64,000 bases of DNA from SVTX01 sp964629615 (GCA_964629615.1 CAZVUD010000001.1:1-64000); one strand, 5' to 3'. Numbered from the stretch's first letter, positions 35,323 through 45,218 are shown. Notes: generated from the letters alone by a model not told the origin. Numbers and translations are program-made.

Positions 35323-36456
35323 TCACTCGCTAAGGAGCATATCATTTTCTTTTATCCAGCCGATCTTTCTCATGATCTCCGAAAACAGGAGCGAGAGGAG
35401 AGCCGGAAGAAGAATGCACACAAGCAAAAGTCCTATCCACATGGATGCATCCCAATTTGTTGCGTCAATAACACCTATCGGACCTACAAGTCCGCATGTG
35501 CCCATGCCTGCCGCAACGCCTGTGCATTTAAGCTTGAATACCATGGTCGATATGGGACCCGTGATAGCCGATGCAAGCGTCGGAGGTATCCATATCTTTG
35601 GATTCTTACATATATTTCCCATCTGCAGCATGGATGTTCCAAGTCCCTGCGACACTATACCGCCCCATTTATTTTCCCTGAAGCTGGATACGGCAAAGCC
35701 CACCATCTGAGCACAGCATCCCGCAACGCACGCACCGCCTGCAAGCAAAAGTCCCTCAAGAGTTCCGTTTTCGGCTGCGACCGCAACAGCGGAGCTTGAA
35801 AATATCATTGCGCATATAGCCGCACTTGATATCGGAAGCGTAAGTATGATGCCCATTACGACAGACACGACGATGCCCATAAGCAACGGCTGCCATGTCG
35901 TTGCGCTTGCAATAAACAGACCGAGATAATACATGACATATGAGATCAATGGACAGAGCAGATATGATGCCGCAAAACCGACGATCAATACGACCGAGGG
36001 AGTGACCAGTATATCCACCTTAGTCTTTTTTGACACGAGCATGCCTATCTCACATGCGATTATGACCGCGAAAAATGCACCTGCAGGTCCTGCGCTGTAG
36101 AATATTCCCTCTCCGTTACCTGCAGTAACGCCGTACGAGATTATCCTGCCGTCGCTCATGACAGCCCCCATCGCATTTGCCATCGCACCTACCGCGGCAG
36201 ATGAAAATACCACGAGCGGATGCGCACTTAGCTTGTGGGCTATTGCAACGCCTATAGCCATGCCCGTTGCCGCCTTTGCATACGTAGCAATTGTGTTAAG
36301 CGCATCCGACAGACCCGTCAGCCATTCGACCATGCCGAGATATTTTGCCAATGTTCCGAAGATCGTGCCTATAAGCAAGGACGCAAACAGACCGAGTGCC
36401 ATTGCTCCCATAGCGTCTATGAAATAACGCTTGAGATACTTCTTTACTGTGTTCAT
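35323..36456 (-). CDS. PfoR-like PTS transporter subunit IIC
   Basis: 377 residues and about ten membrane helices, glycine- and alanine-rich. MGAMALGLFASLLIGTIFGTL, VGAMANAMGAVMSDGR and GTSMLQMGNICKNPKIWIPP resemble the EIIC_2/PfoR group (COG3641-like), which lacks attached IIA/IIB domains. LTLPISSAAI is the family's central motif. Actual substrate and phosphotransfer are unproven; no IIA or IIB gene is nearby. It is monocistronic and converges on the 41-residue gene. Confidence 0.8.
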   Translation of the reverse strand: MNTVKKYLKRYFIDAMGAMALGLFASLLIGTIFGTLAKYLGMVEWLTGLSDALNTIATYAKAATGMAIGVAIAHKLSAHPLVVFSSAAVGAMANAMGAVMSDGRIISYGVTAGNGEGIFYSAGPAGAFFAVIIACEIGMLVSKKTKVDILVTPSVVLIVGFAASYLLCPLISYVMYYLGLFIASATTWQPLLMGIVVSVVMGIILTLPISSAAICAMIFSSSAVAVAAENGTLEGLLLAGGACVAGCCAQMVGFAVSSFRENKWGGIVSQGLGTSMLQMGNICKNPKIWIPPTLASAITGPISTMVFKLKCTGVAAGMGTCGLVGPIGVIDATNWDASMWIGLLLVCILLPALLSLLFSEIMRKIGWIKENDMLLSE

Positions 36457-36510
36457 GATAAAGATCCCGAGATCCCGAAGGATCTCCCTCCTTAAATATA
36501 CTTTAATTAT

Positions 36511-36538
36511 AGTATACCATTTTAAAAATAAAATTCAA
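36511..36538 (-). promoter_or_regulatory. promoter of the PfoR-like gene
   Basis: Minus strand TTGAAT, 16 bases, TATACT. Confidence 0.6.
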
Positions 36539-36617
36539 GGCTTATTTTGTACAAAAATTCACAAATAAAATATCAATATTATGGCACATATCCGAACGAA
36601 CGGTGTCGCGCAAAGCA

Positions 36618-38063
36618 TCATGCTCTGCAGTAAAGCTCATTTAAGCGTCGGTATTTTTCCATATCTATGCCGTCTATCTGGCTTTGCGTGAGTCTGAAGC
36701 TCCAATTCTTATCTGATGTTCCCGGGGTGTTCATCCTCGTATCTGCGCCATAGTGCAATATATCCTGTATCGGGAATATGACTATATCCGATACACTGCC
36801 CATGACCGTTCTTATGATAGCATCATATGCCGCGTCAGAGTCCCAATCATCGCCCGTGTATCCGCAATATTCAAGCAGATCCCTGCGCTCGGTATCCGAG
36901 CTTTCCCAAACAAATCCGAGCAAGGTATTATTGTCATGCGTTCCCGTGTAGGCAACGGAATTATTTATATAATTGTGAGGCGCGTGGACAGAGTCCTTCT
37001 CACCTGAAAAGCCGAACTGCAAAACTCTCATTCCCGGGAATCCGCTGGTGTCAACAAGCCGTCTTACGGAATCAGTGATATCTCCGAGATCCTCTGCGAT
37101 TATGAGCTTATCCTTTGCCGTTTCCTTTAGCATGCGGATAAACTCCCTGCCCGGTCCCTTCTTCCAGCACCCCTCTTTTGCGCTTTCAGCCTCTGCAGGA
37201 ATGCTCCAATAGGAATCGAATGCTCTGAAATGATCTATCCTTACGCCGTCAAATCTTCTGAGCATGTGCTCCATACGCTTTTTCCACCACATATATCCGT
37301 CGCTCTTCATATGCTTCCAATCATATATGGGATTTCCCCACAGCTGACCGTCCTTTGCAAAATAATCGGGCGGACAGCCTGCAACGCTTATCATTCTGCC
37401 GTTTTGATCGAGATCGAACTGTTCCTTGTTTTTCCACACATCACAGCTGTCGTATGAAACATATATCGGTATGTCGCCGATGATCTTTAGTCCTCGGTCA
37501 TTTGCATATTTCTTTATGCTCTGCCACTGGATATCAAAGAAATACTCTATGAACTGCCATGCGAACTCATCGCGTTCATCATATTCATCTGTCTTCCAAT
37601 CATACCACGCACCCATGTCATTGCTCATCTTAAGAGCCATGAAGCGGCAATACCCCTCTATCTCGCTGTCCTGAGAAATATATTCGCGTATCTTTTTCTT
37701 TAAGTCCTCGTCTGCTCTCAGCGACGCCCGGCAGAGCAGATCTACCCTCTCCTTTTGCAGTCTTTGAAACTCACAAGCATAAGGATCGCTCTCCACAGCA
37801 TCCGAAAGCTCGCTTTTTGTTATAAGACCCATATCGCAGAGCATATCAAGATCCACAAAATATGGATTGCCGCCGAATGCCGAGCAGGATTTATAAGGTG
37901 AATTACATTCATCTGTCGGGCAGAACGGCAGTGTCTGCCAATATGAAAATCCTCCGCGATGTAACATATCTATAAATGCTTTTGCACTTTCGGAAAATCC
38001 GCCTATCGAATATCTTCCCGGAAGTGAGCTTACGTGCATGAGCACGCCCGAGCCTCTTTTCAT
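36618..38063 (-). CDS. malQ: 4-alpha-glucanotransferase (amylomaltase)
   Basis: GH77 enzyme that transfers alpha-1,4-glucan segments during maltodextrin and glycogen turnover. 481 residues, the short bacterial form. RGSGVLMHVSSLPG and SCSAFGGNPYFVDLD are N-terminal signatures; the nucleophile lies in GVRIDHFRAFDSYWSIPA, the acid/base in IIAEDLGDI, and the third carboxylate in YTGTHDNNT. It begins 28 bases after polA ends and is probably co-transcribed with it; no other maltose genes are nearby. Confidence 0.96.
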   Translation of the reverse strand: MKRGSGVLMHVSSLPGRYSIGGFSESAKAFIDMLHRGGFSYWQTLPFCPTDECNSPYKSCSAFGGNPYFVDLDMLCDMGLITKSELSDAVESDPYACEFQRLQKERVDLLCRASLRADEDLKKKIREYISQDSEIEGYCRFMALKMSNDMGAWYDWKTDEYDERDEFAWQFIEYFFDIQWQSIKKYANDRGLKIIGDIPIYVSYDSCDVWKNKEQFDLDQNGRMISVAGCPPDYFAKDGQLWGNPIYDWKHMKSDGYMWWKKRMEHMLRRFDGVRIDHFRAFDSYWSIPAEAESAKEGCWKKGPGREFIRMLKETAKDKLIIAEDLGDITDSVRRLVDTSGFPGMRVLQFGFSGEKDSVHAPHNYINNSVAYTGTHDNNTLLGFVWESSDTERRDLLEYCGYTGDDWDSDAAYDAIIRTVMGSVSDIVIFPIQDILHYGADTRMNTPGTSDKNWSFRLTQSQIDGIDMEKYRRLNELYCRA

Positions 38064-38090
38064 GTCAAAATCTCCGTATCTTTATTATAG

Positions 38091-40613
38091 TCAGTGGCAT
38101 TCGTACCATGTTCTGCCCTTATTAGCTTCGACCGTGAGCGGAACGCTGAGCTTTACTGCGTTCTCCATCTCCTGCTTCAGCAAGGACAGCACCTCGTCAG
38201 CACACTCACGGGGTGCTTCCACTATCAACTCATCATGGACCTGAAGTATGAGCCTTGCACCCGTGCCGCTCTCTTTGAGCTTTTTATCAACATTTATCAT
38301 AGCGATCTTGATGATATCAGCAGAGCTTCCCTGTATCGGGCTGTTCTTCGCGACACGCTCGCCGAAATTGCGAAGATTTTTATTTGCCGCCGACAGCTCT
38401 GGGATATATCTGCGTCTGCCGAGCATTGTCGTGACATATCCGTTATCATAGGCTGTCTTGACTGTATCTTCAAGATAGCGCTCTATTGCAGGATAGCTGT
38501 CAAGATAGCTCTTTATATATTCTTTTGCTCTTGATATCGGTATTCCGAGATCCTCGGAGAGCGAAAACTCGCCCATACCGTACAGTATACCGAAATTTAT
38601 CGCCTTTGCTCTCTTACGGTGCTCCACGCTCATCTCATCTGCAGTCACTCCGAATACTCTGCATGCCGTGGAGGTATGGATATCCTGTCCCGACACAAAG
38701 GCATCGCGCATATTCTCGTCTCCCGATATATGTGCAAACACGCGCAGCTCGATCTGCGAATAATCGGCATCTATGAGCACATTGTCATCATTTTCAGCAA
38801 TAAAGAATTTTCTGAATTCCCGTCCGAGATCTGTTCTTATCGGTATATTCTGGAGATTGGGATCGGTAGACGAAAGTCTTCCCGTTGCAGTTCCCGTCTG
38901 CTTGAAATTCGTGTGTATCCTGCCGTTTTCATCTATGACCTTTATAAGGCCGTCCACATATGTGCTCTTCAGCTTTGTGACCTGTCTGTAATCAAGGATA
39001 TCGTCTATAACGGGGTGATATTTGCGGAGCTTCTGGAGCACCTCTGCCCCTGTCGAATACCCTGTTTTGGTCTTCTTGCCCGTTGGGAGCATCAGCTCCT
39101 CGAAAAGCACATCACCAAGCTGCTTTGGCGAATTGATATTGAAGGGATGTCCTGCCATCATATATATGCGCTCCTCAAGCTCGTGCGCATACACATCCAG
39201 CTCTTCCCCGTATCTTCTGATACCCTCCTTATCCACCTTAAAGCCTGCTATCTCCATATCACAAAGCACGGCAGCGAGCGGCATCTCAATGCTGTAAAAA
39301 ATGCTTGTCTGACCGCTCTGATCAAGCTTGTCCTCAATGGCAGATCTCAGCCTTGAGATATATACGACACTTTTTGTCGTGTCGTCAATGACATCGCCAA
39401 GATATGAGGACACCAGCCTTTGCATTGAATAAGAGCTCTGTGTCGGATCGTCAACATATGCCGCAAGCATAACGTCAAAATACGCATCCCTGTAATGTAT
39501 ACCGCATTTTTCAAGCGTCTCGTACACGGTCTTTGCATCATAAAGCAGTATCTTCTTTTTCATTAAGAGATCTGCAAGCTCCTGCATATCTCCCGTATAT
39601 TTCAGAACAGCATCACCGTCGCACAAAAATATGCCGTCCTCATTGATATCAAAGGCTATATATTCACCGTTAAGCCTTGAAAGCCCGGATCCGTCGGCTG
39701 TAAATTGCGCGCATTCCGGCTTTTTTGTATCCTGCACTACCACCTCGTGCTTATCCAGACCAAAGCGCTTTATTGCGCCGAAAAGCTCATACCTTGTAAA
39801 GAGCTTCAGTGCCTCGTCCTTATCTATTCCGCTAAAAGCAACATCGTCAAGCGAAGCGCCGATGTCTGCATGTCGCTCTATCCGTGCAAGATCACGCGAC
39901 AGATAAGCCAGCTCCCGTCCTTCCGTGAGCTTCTTGCGTACTGAAGGGGTGAGCTGGAGCTCGGGGAGCTTTTCGTATATGCCGTCAAGCGAGCCGACAT
40001 CCGATATCAGCTTGAACGCAGTCTTCTCGCCAATGCCCGGAACTCCGGGAATATTGTCCGAGCTGTCGCCCATAAGCGCCTTTACGTCAACATATTGTGA
40101 GGGATATACGCCGTATTTTTCAAAAAACACCTCTTTTGTATACAGCACCGTGTCATTGTTGGTTGCAAGAAGCACTCCCACCTTGTCGCTTATCAGCTGC
40201 AATGAGTCACGGTCACCTGTAAGAATGTATGCATACGCATCATCCGACTCCTCTGCCATCTCGGCGAGAGTTCCGAGTATATCGTCCGCCTCATATCCTT
40301 CGCGCTCTATTACGGTAAATCCGAGAGCACGGCATATTTCCTTTGCCACGGGCATCTGGCGCGCGAGATCATCGGGCATGGGCTTTCTGCCTGCCTTATA
40401 ATCGGCATACATCTTGTGCCTGAAGGTGGGTGCCTTCAGGTCGAATGCTATCGCGGCATGATCCGGGGATATGGCTTCAAGCTGCTTTGCTATGACATTT
40501 ACCGTTCCGAATATCGCATTTGTGGGAAAGCCGTCTTTATTTGCAAGGTATCTTATTCCGTAAAATTGCCTGTTTAAAATACTGTTTCCGTCAATGCAGA
40601 GTAATTTTTTCAT
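38091..40613 (-). CDS. polA: DNA polymerase I
   Basis: Repair and Okazaki-fragment polymerase, 840 residues. N-terminal 5' nuclease (GNSILNRQFYGI, EADDILGTLAEMA, GDSSDNIPGVPGIGEKTA). The polymerase motifs are A DYSQIELRVFAHISGD, B RAKAINFGILYGM and C QVHDELIVEAP. In the middle domain the proofreading DxE motif appears as FDINEDG, so the metal-binding glutamate is replaced and 3'-5' exonuclease activity is probably lost, as in Bacillus-type Pol I. GGGGGC precedes the start. Confidence 0.97.
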   Translation of the reverse strand: MKKLLCIDGNSILNRQFYGIRYLANKDGFPTNAIFGTVNVIAKQLEAISPDHAAIAFDLKAPTFRHKMYADYKAGRKPMPDDLARQMPVAKEICRALGFTVIEREGYEADDILGTLAEMAEESDDAYAYILTGDRDSLQLISDKVGVLLATNNDTVLYTKEVFFEKYGVYPSQYVDVKALMGDSSDNIPGVPGIGEKTAFKLISDVGSLDGIYEKLPELQLTPSVRKKLTEGRELAYLSRDLARIERHADIGASLDDVAFSGIDKDEALKLFTRYELFGAIKRFGLDKHEVVVQDTKKPECAQFTADGSGLSRLNGEYIAFDINEDGIFLCDGDAVLKYTGDMQELADLLMKKKILLYDAKTVYETLEKCGIHYRDAYFDVMLAAYVDDPTQSSYSMQRLVSSYLGDVIDDTTKSVVYISRLRSAIEDKLDQSGQTSIFYSIEMPLAAVLCDMEIAGFKVDKEGIRRYGEELDVYAHELEERIYMMAGHPFNINSPKQLGDVLFEELMLPTGKKTKTGYSTGAEVLQKLRKYHPVIDDILDYRQVTKLKSTYVDGLIKVIDENGRIHTNFKQTGTATGRLSSTDPNLQNIPIRTDLGREFRKFFIAENDDNVLIDADYSQIELRVFAHISGDENMRDAFVSGQDIHTSTACRVFGVTADEMSVEHRKRAKAINFGILYGMGEFSLSEDLGIPISRAKEYIKSYLDSYPAIERYLEDTVKTAYDNGYVTTMLGRRRYIPELSAANKNLRNFGERVAKNSPIQGSSADIIKIAMINVDKKLKESGTGARLILQVHDELIVEAPRECADEVLSLLKQEMENAVKLSVPLTVEANKGRTWYECH

Positions 40614-40644
40614 ATATCTGCCCCCAAATTTATTTATATATACG

Positions 40645-40674
40645 ATTATATCACAAACAAGGCGTCCGTGTCAA
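40645..40674 (-). promoter_or_regulatory. polA promoter, sigma-A type
   Basis: Minus strand exact TTGACA, 18 bases, TATAAT. Confidence 0.78.
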
Positions 40675-40774
40675 CAGATATAATAGGTCACACGTGCAAA
40701 TTTATTGTCACCTTGCATGTCGAAAATGCGAAAAGATACACGTAAAAAATTCACAAAAATCATGAATATCCGTA

Positions 40775-40803
40775 TTGACAACAGGGGGCTTGTGTGTTAT
40801 AAT
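40775..40803 (+). promoter_or_regulatory. promoter of the lipoprotein gene
   Basis: Exact TTGACA, 17 bases, TATAAT, 62 bases before the start codon. Confidence 0.85.
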
Positions 40804-40865
40804 ATATTTATTATAGTAATGTAGTATAATAAAGTATAAGATGATATAAAATATCGGAGGTAGAT

Positions 40866-41672
40866 ATGAAAAAATTAGCTATAATTCTCGCAGCACTTCT
40901 GCTCTCTTCCGCAATGCTCGCAGCATGCGCAAAGAATAACGATGATGAAAATCTGTCCGGTAACGATCCCGATCCCATCACAGATGAGTCCACAGACCTT
41001 GACGAAACTGATTCTGATTCAACAACGGATGAAACAACTACAGGTGAGGAGGATTCCACTACAGATCCCGACGTGCCTGCTTTTGAATTTACGTTCAAGG
41101 CTGTTGATAACATCACTATATATACATACAAGCCCGTAAATCTTCACAACGCTCCCAATCTTGAGTCCTCTTCTGCAGTGAAGGATCAGCTCACATCAGG
41201 CGCAAAGCTTCTCAAGGTAGGCGAGAGCAATGAGATCGCAAGGGATACAAGCGGTATGGATTACAAGCTCTTTAAGGTAAAGCTCCTTGACAAGGAGGAC
41301 AATACCGAATACTATATCAAGTCCACACTTACAACTATCGTTGATCCCGACAATATCGATGCAGGATTTACCGAGGTAAGCAAAACTGTATATACGACAT
41401 TCGGCTCCACCCTTATCGGCAGACTTCTTCCCGACCCCGAGCACTACGGCTACACCGACACAGGCATATACACCATAGGCAAAAAGGATGCATCTGTTGA
41501 GATCAATGTCGTTGCTGAAAACACAGAGAGCGGCTGGTACAAGATATCTTATGAGGTAACGGGAAGCGACGGAATGGTAGAGCGCAAGTATTGCTACCTC
41601 TCATACATTGCAAACAAAAAATACCTTACAGACAAAAAGGATACAGGTACGACTACAACACCTGAAGCATAA
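40866..41672 (+). CDS. lipoprotein with SH3-like segments
   Basis: 268 residues. Signal peptide with lipobox MLAAC, cysteine at position 21. A linker rich in Asp, Ser and Thr (residues 24-65) follows. The rest contains two beta-rich stretches, KPVNLHNAPNLESSSAVKDQ with LTSGAKLLKV, and ESGWYKISYEVTGSDG, that resemble bacterial SH3 (SH3b) domains; this is a weak match by eye. A membrane-anchored protein that may bind cell-wall material is inferred. CGGAGG precedes the start. Confidence 0.7.
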   Translation: MKKLAIILAALLLSSAMLAACAKNNDDENLSGNDPDPITDESTDLDETDSDSTTDETTTGEEDSTTDPDVPAFEFTFKAVDNITIYTYKPVNLHNAPNLESSSAVKDQLTSGAKLLKVGESNEIARDTSGMDYKLFKVKLLDKEDNTEYYIKSTLTTIVDPDNIDAGFTEVSKTVYTTFGSTLIGRLLPDPEHYGYTDTGIYTIGKKDASVEINVVAENTESGWYKISYEVTGSDGMVERKYCYLSYIANKKYLTDKKDTGTTTTPEA

Positions 41673-41827
41673 GTACGACGGTCTTGCCTTAGTTCTGTAA
41701 TGAAATAAGCATAAGAACGTCATAGCTGTACTATCTATAATAGGCAGAGAGTGAGAGAGGCGTGTGTTAGTGTGAGCGGAGCATTCCCTCACTGTGTGAC
41801 CGCGCATGCACCCTCTGCCTATATTAT
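41671..41827 (+). promoter_or_regulatory. structured intergenic leader before the GH106-like gene
   Basis: Two nested inverted repeats. First: AGTAC (41671) pairs with GTACT (41727-41731), enclosing GTTCT and AGAAC. Second: TAGGCAGAG (41741-41749) pairs with CTCTGCCTA (41813-41821), enclosing a GTG/CAC-rich region with two alternative partners for CTCACT. No T run follows. Could be a regulatory RNA or an old palindromic element; I recognise no known class. Confidence 0.35.
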
Positions 41828-41878
41828 ATCTATATTCAAAAAAGGAGGACAAAGGAAGGCTGTACGCGACCCTTTGCA

Positions 41879-44263
41879 ATGATAATGGACATCAAACTGC
41901 CTGCACACCTTACTGACCGCGAGCTGCGCGCGGAGATCAAAAGATTCCGACGCCCTGATAACAGCTTCGGCATATATTCATTCATAGAGATATATGATGA
42001 TCTGTTCTCATATTTTGATATAGAAAAGCATTTTATATTTGCCAAAAAGCACCGAATACGCTGTCTTATTCCCTGCCTTAGCGAAAGCATCGCCATCTCA
42101 GGAGAGCTGTTCGGTATTTTGCGGCGCCTGTACTCATATCTTATACCGCTATCAAGGAAATACGGCATCAAAATAGGCGTGCATATGCAGAGCATTATTG
42201 AAAAGAGCTACTTTTCCGACACAAATCCGCACAACGACTCCATTCGTGCAAGGATGCTGACCCGTATGGATCACTTTTTCGACCGCGACGAGCATGTAAG
42301 CATAAGCCTTGAGGATGAGAACGTGCTTGCGGTCACCGCATATGACGAAGAATACAGCGAATCCTACGACCTGACAGATATGATATCAGAGGGCAAGCTC
42401 TCGTACGATTCAGGCGACAGACACCTGATGCTGCATGTATATGTATGCGACTCGTATGACCGCGATCTCTCGGTCAGAGCAGACACGGTAAACAAGCTGT
42501 CGCATTCATCCTACGCTACCTACATAAATGAGATATTCGACCTTCTCGGAGATGAGGTGAAATGTGCGCTTGGGCATGAGATAACATTTTTCTACGCATC
42601 CGAGCTATGCTTTGACACACCAAACCGACGCGATTGGGACGAAGAGATAAACACGGAATTTTTCAAAAAATACGGCGTCAGTGCATGTGCTTATTACGAC
42701 GCACTGTATGACAACATAGGTCCTGAAACTCAGAACATCAAAAACTGCTTTTTCCGTGTGCGTGCGGAAATGTTCAAGGCAGGCGTTATAGCCGCCATAC
42801 GCGATTTTTCCCTTTCCCACGGGCTTGAATACACCTATTCACTTTGCGAATCCAAGATACCCGCATGCTCATGGCTGTTTGGCGATGGAATGAACAATTT
42901 TGAGCATTCCGCCTGTGCAACGCTTGACAAAGCATATCTGTACGGTCTTAATTCCCTGCGTCTTGCTTCAAGCGCGGCAACACAGCACGGATATGACAAG
43001 ATATACTGCGACATATACAAAGGCTATCCCAAGATATCCAAGGCGACATTTTACGATGATGCACTCAATGCATTTTCAGAGGGCGTTACACAGCTTATGG
43101 CGCACATGCCGCGCCTGAAGCCGAGCGTGCGGCGCCGCAAGCCGAGAAAAAGCAGTGACATGCTTGAATATTCAAGATTTGCCATGCGATGCCAGCAGCT
43201 TTTGTCGGGAGGTCACAGAATATGCGACATTGCTGTTCTCTACCCCATAGATTCCATACATTCAGAAGTTAATCTATATCAGAAGCGCGAGGATAAATTT
43301 GAATATCCGCCAACGCAGATACAAAACGACTACATGACGCTTCTTAATATACTCAACGTGAATTGCGCGCAAAACGCTGTTCTTATACATCCCGATGAGC
43401 TGCTTGAATGCTCTGTCAGAAATAAGCGTCTTGCACTTGACGAGCGAGAGATCGAGTTTAAGATGCTGTTTATACCGGGAAGTACCGTTATGAGCCTTGA
43501 GGTCGCAAAAAAGATCAAGGACTTTTATGACGCAGGCGGAAAGGTAGCCGCTACCGTTACTCTCCCGAAATTTGCCTCGGAGTTCATATTTGATGAAAAA
43601 CAGCAGAGCGAGCTTTCCTTTATGCAGGAATACGGAAACAAGAACGACACCGAGCTTCGTGACATTCTGAGACACATATTCGGCGATGATGCATTAGATC
43701 CAAGCCTGATACGCGCATATTTCAAAAACACCAACAAAAACGGCGGCATATCGTATTGCCTCTTCCCCACAAAAACAGCCGCGGACGGAAGTCTTTACGT
43801 TTCGCCCGGCATAATCAGGGGGCTGATATACAATTCCGGTACGCCTCTTGATGTTTACATGAGCAATATGCCTGCGGTCATGAACACAAACGGATTTTCC
43901 ACCTCATATCCCGAATTCAAGGGGCTGGGAATGGCAGAATTCATTCCCTACGGCGGTATAATAAACCATTTGCATAAGGCACGCGGAAATATTGATATTT
44001 ATTTCTTTTCAAACACAACGCACGAGAGGTACACAGGTACTGCATTCTTGCGCGGAAAGATGAAGCCTGCATTTTACAGTCCCAAGGGAATAAAAAAGCG
44101 GCTTCCGTACAGATACGTAAACCACAAGGGATATGTTTACACCGCAATAAAGCTCGGGCTTGACCACGGCGATGCTGTGTTTATCATTACCAGAACATAC
44201 TACGAGATCGCATCGGCTGACAACGGGTATAGATTTGTCAGCGATATAGAAGAAGGATCTTAA
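41879..44263 (+). CDS. GH106-like glycosidase-family protein, cytoplasmic and divergent
   Basis: 794 residues without a signal peptide. The segment FFYASELCFDTPNRRDWDEE, then KYGVSACAYYDALYDNIGPE and MFKAGVIAAIRDFSLSHGLE, follows the layout of GH106 alpha-L-rhamnosidase-like proteins. SSAATQHGYDKIYCDIYKGY and YSRFAMRCQQLLSGGHRICD with IAVLYPI match their later core. The usual catalytic glutamates (TGHxxxE, SExxG) are not clearly kept, so activity is uncertain. A GGAGG lies 31 bases upstream, too far for normal initiation, and no closer in-frame start exists. Confidence 0.5.
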   Translation: MIMDIKLPAHLTDRELRAEIKRFRRPDNSFGIYSFIEIYDDLFSYFDIEKHFIFAKKHRIRCLIPCLSESIAISGELFGILRRLYSYLIPLSRKYGIKIGVHMQSIIEKSYFSDTNPHNDSIRARMLTRMDHFFDRDEHVSISLEDENVLAVTAYDEEYSESYDLTDMISEGKLSYDSGDRHLMLHVYVCDSYDRDLSVRADTVNKLSHSSYATYINEIFDLLGDEVKCALGHEITFFYASELCFDTPNRRDWDEEINTEFFKKYGVSACAYYDALYDNIGPETQNIKNCFFRVRAEMFKAGVIAAIRDFSLSHGLEYTYSLCESKIPACSWLFGDGMNNFEHSACATLDKAYLYGLNSLRLASSAATQHGYDKIYCDIYKGYPKISKATFYDDALNAFSEGVTQLMAHMPRLKPSVRRRKPRKSSDMLEYSRFAMRCQQLLSGGHRICDIAVLYPIDSIHSEVNLYQKREDKFEYPPTQIQNDYMTLLNILNVNCAQNAVLIHPDELLECSVRNKRLALDEREIEFKMLFIPGSTVMSLEVAKKIKDFYDAGGKVAATVTLPKFASEFIFDEKQQSELSFMQEYGNKNDTELRDILRHIFGDDALDPSLIRAYFKNTNKNGGISYCLFPTKTAADGSLYVSPGIIRGLIYNSGTPLDVYMSNMPAVMNTNGFSTSYPEFKGLGMAEFIPYGGIINHLHKARGNIDIYFFSNTTHERYTGTAFLRGKMKPAFYSPKGIKKRLPYRYVNHKGYVYTAIKLGLDHGDAVFIITRTYYEIASADNGYRFVSDIEEGS

Positions 44264-44268
44264 AAAGT

Positions 44269-44297
44269 GCCCCACGGCAAAAATTTTGCCGTGGGGC
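44269..44297. terminator. strong hairpin between convergent genes
   Basis: Fourteen-bp perfect stem GCCCCACGGCAAAA / TTTTGCCGTGGGGC. No T run follows; termination inferred. Confidence 0.6.
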
Positions 44298-44438
44298 GTA
44301 TTGATATTATCAGCATTCAACTCTTGCGTAAAGCGTTCTTTCCATGGCTATCGTTTCGCCGGTTGGAATTCCCACATTAAGCCAAACAGATAAATCATTA
44401 AAGCACATGCAATAAAACAAGGATTGTTTCACAGAGCT

Positions 44439-45218
44439 TCATTTGACGCAATAGCCCTTTCCTCTCACGGTCAATATCAGCTTAAGTCCAAGCTCGGAGT
44501 CGATCTTTTTTCTTAAATGGCATATATAGACATCGCACATATTGCTTGCCTCGCCGCCAAGCTCTCTCGATATATCCTCACGGGTGACTATCTCGCCGCG
44601 CCTTTCACACAGCATGCTCAACACCTTATATTCATATTGACTGAGCGGAAATCTCTTTTCTCCGTAAATGGCGGTCATGCCGTCGCTGTCGCACATAAGG
44701 CGTCTTTTGTCACCAACAGCCATATCAAGGCGTTTTCCGCTCATCTCGGCTATTCTGCGCAATCGCGATATATAGGCAAGATATTCGCTATCATCGCGGA
44801 TCGACACATCCGATCCGTCATATGTGCTCTGCCCCGAAAAATACCCTGCAATGATATATCTCATATCCGCCATAAGAAACGGGCGTCTTAAATAAGCCGA
44901 GCAAAGCTTAAGATCCACATACAACTCTGGATCTTCTGCGCATGACCAGCCTATGACCAAGACTCCTGTGCTTTCCCTATCCTCGGTACGCACCACGCTC
45001 TTCCCGTCAAGCATATGCGAAAGTATACCGTTTCCGCACATATCAAGATCTGCAAGTATGATATCATATCCGTCACAGCTGTCACACATATCGGCATCCG
45101 ATACACATTCGCTGTCTATCCTCATATACGAAAGCTCATGGCTGAGCATACGTGAAAATCTTTCGTTATCTGACAGTATGAGCGCCTTTGCGTTCATTTT
45201 ATTCTCATCTGTTTTCAT
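44439..45218 (-). CDS. atypical OmpR-type response regulator
   Basis: 259 residues. The N-terminal half resembles a receiver domain (ALILSDNERFSRMLSHELS, YDIILADLDM), but the usual lysine of the KPF motif is arginine (YLRRPF) and the region is cysteine-rich. The C-terminal half is a clear OmpR-like winged helix: FPLSQYEYKVLSMLCERRGE, CDVYICHLRKKIDSE and ILTVRGKGYCV. No histidine kinase is near, so it is an orphan and may not be controlled by phosphorylation. Its ATG overlaps the dusB stop (ATGA), so the two are translationally coupled. Confidence 0.82.
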   Translation of the reverse strand: MKTDENKMNAKALILSDNERFSRMLSHELSYMRIDSECVSDADMCDSCDGYDIILADLDMCGNGILSHMLDGKSVVRTEDRESTGVLVIGWSCAEDPELYVDLKLCSAYLRRPFLMADMRYIIAGYFSGQSTYDGSDVSIRDDSEYLAYISRLRRIAEMSGKRLDMAVGDKRRLMCDSDGMTAIYGEKRFPLSQYEYKVLSMLCERRGEIVTREDISRELGGEASNMCDVYICHLRKKIDSELGLKLILTVRGKGYCVK

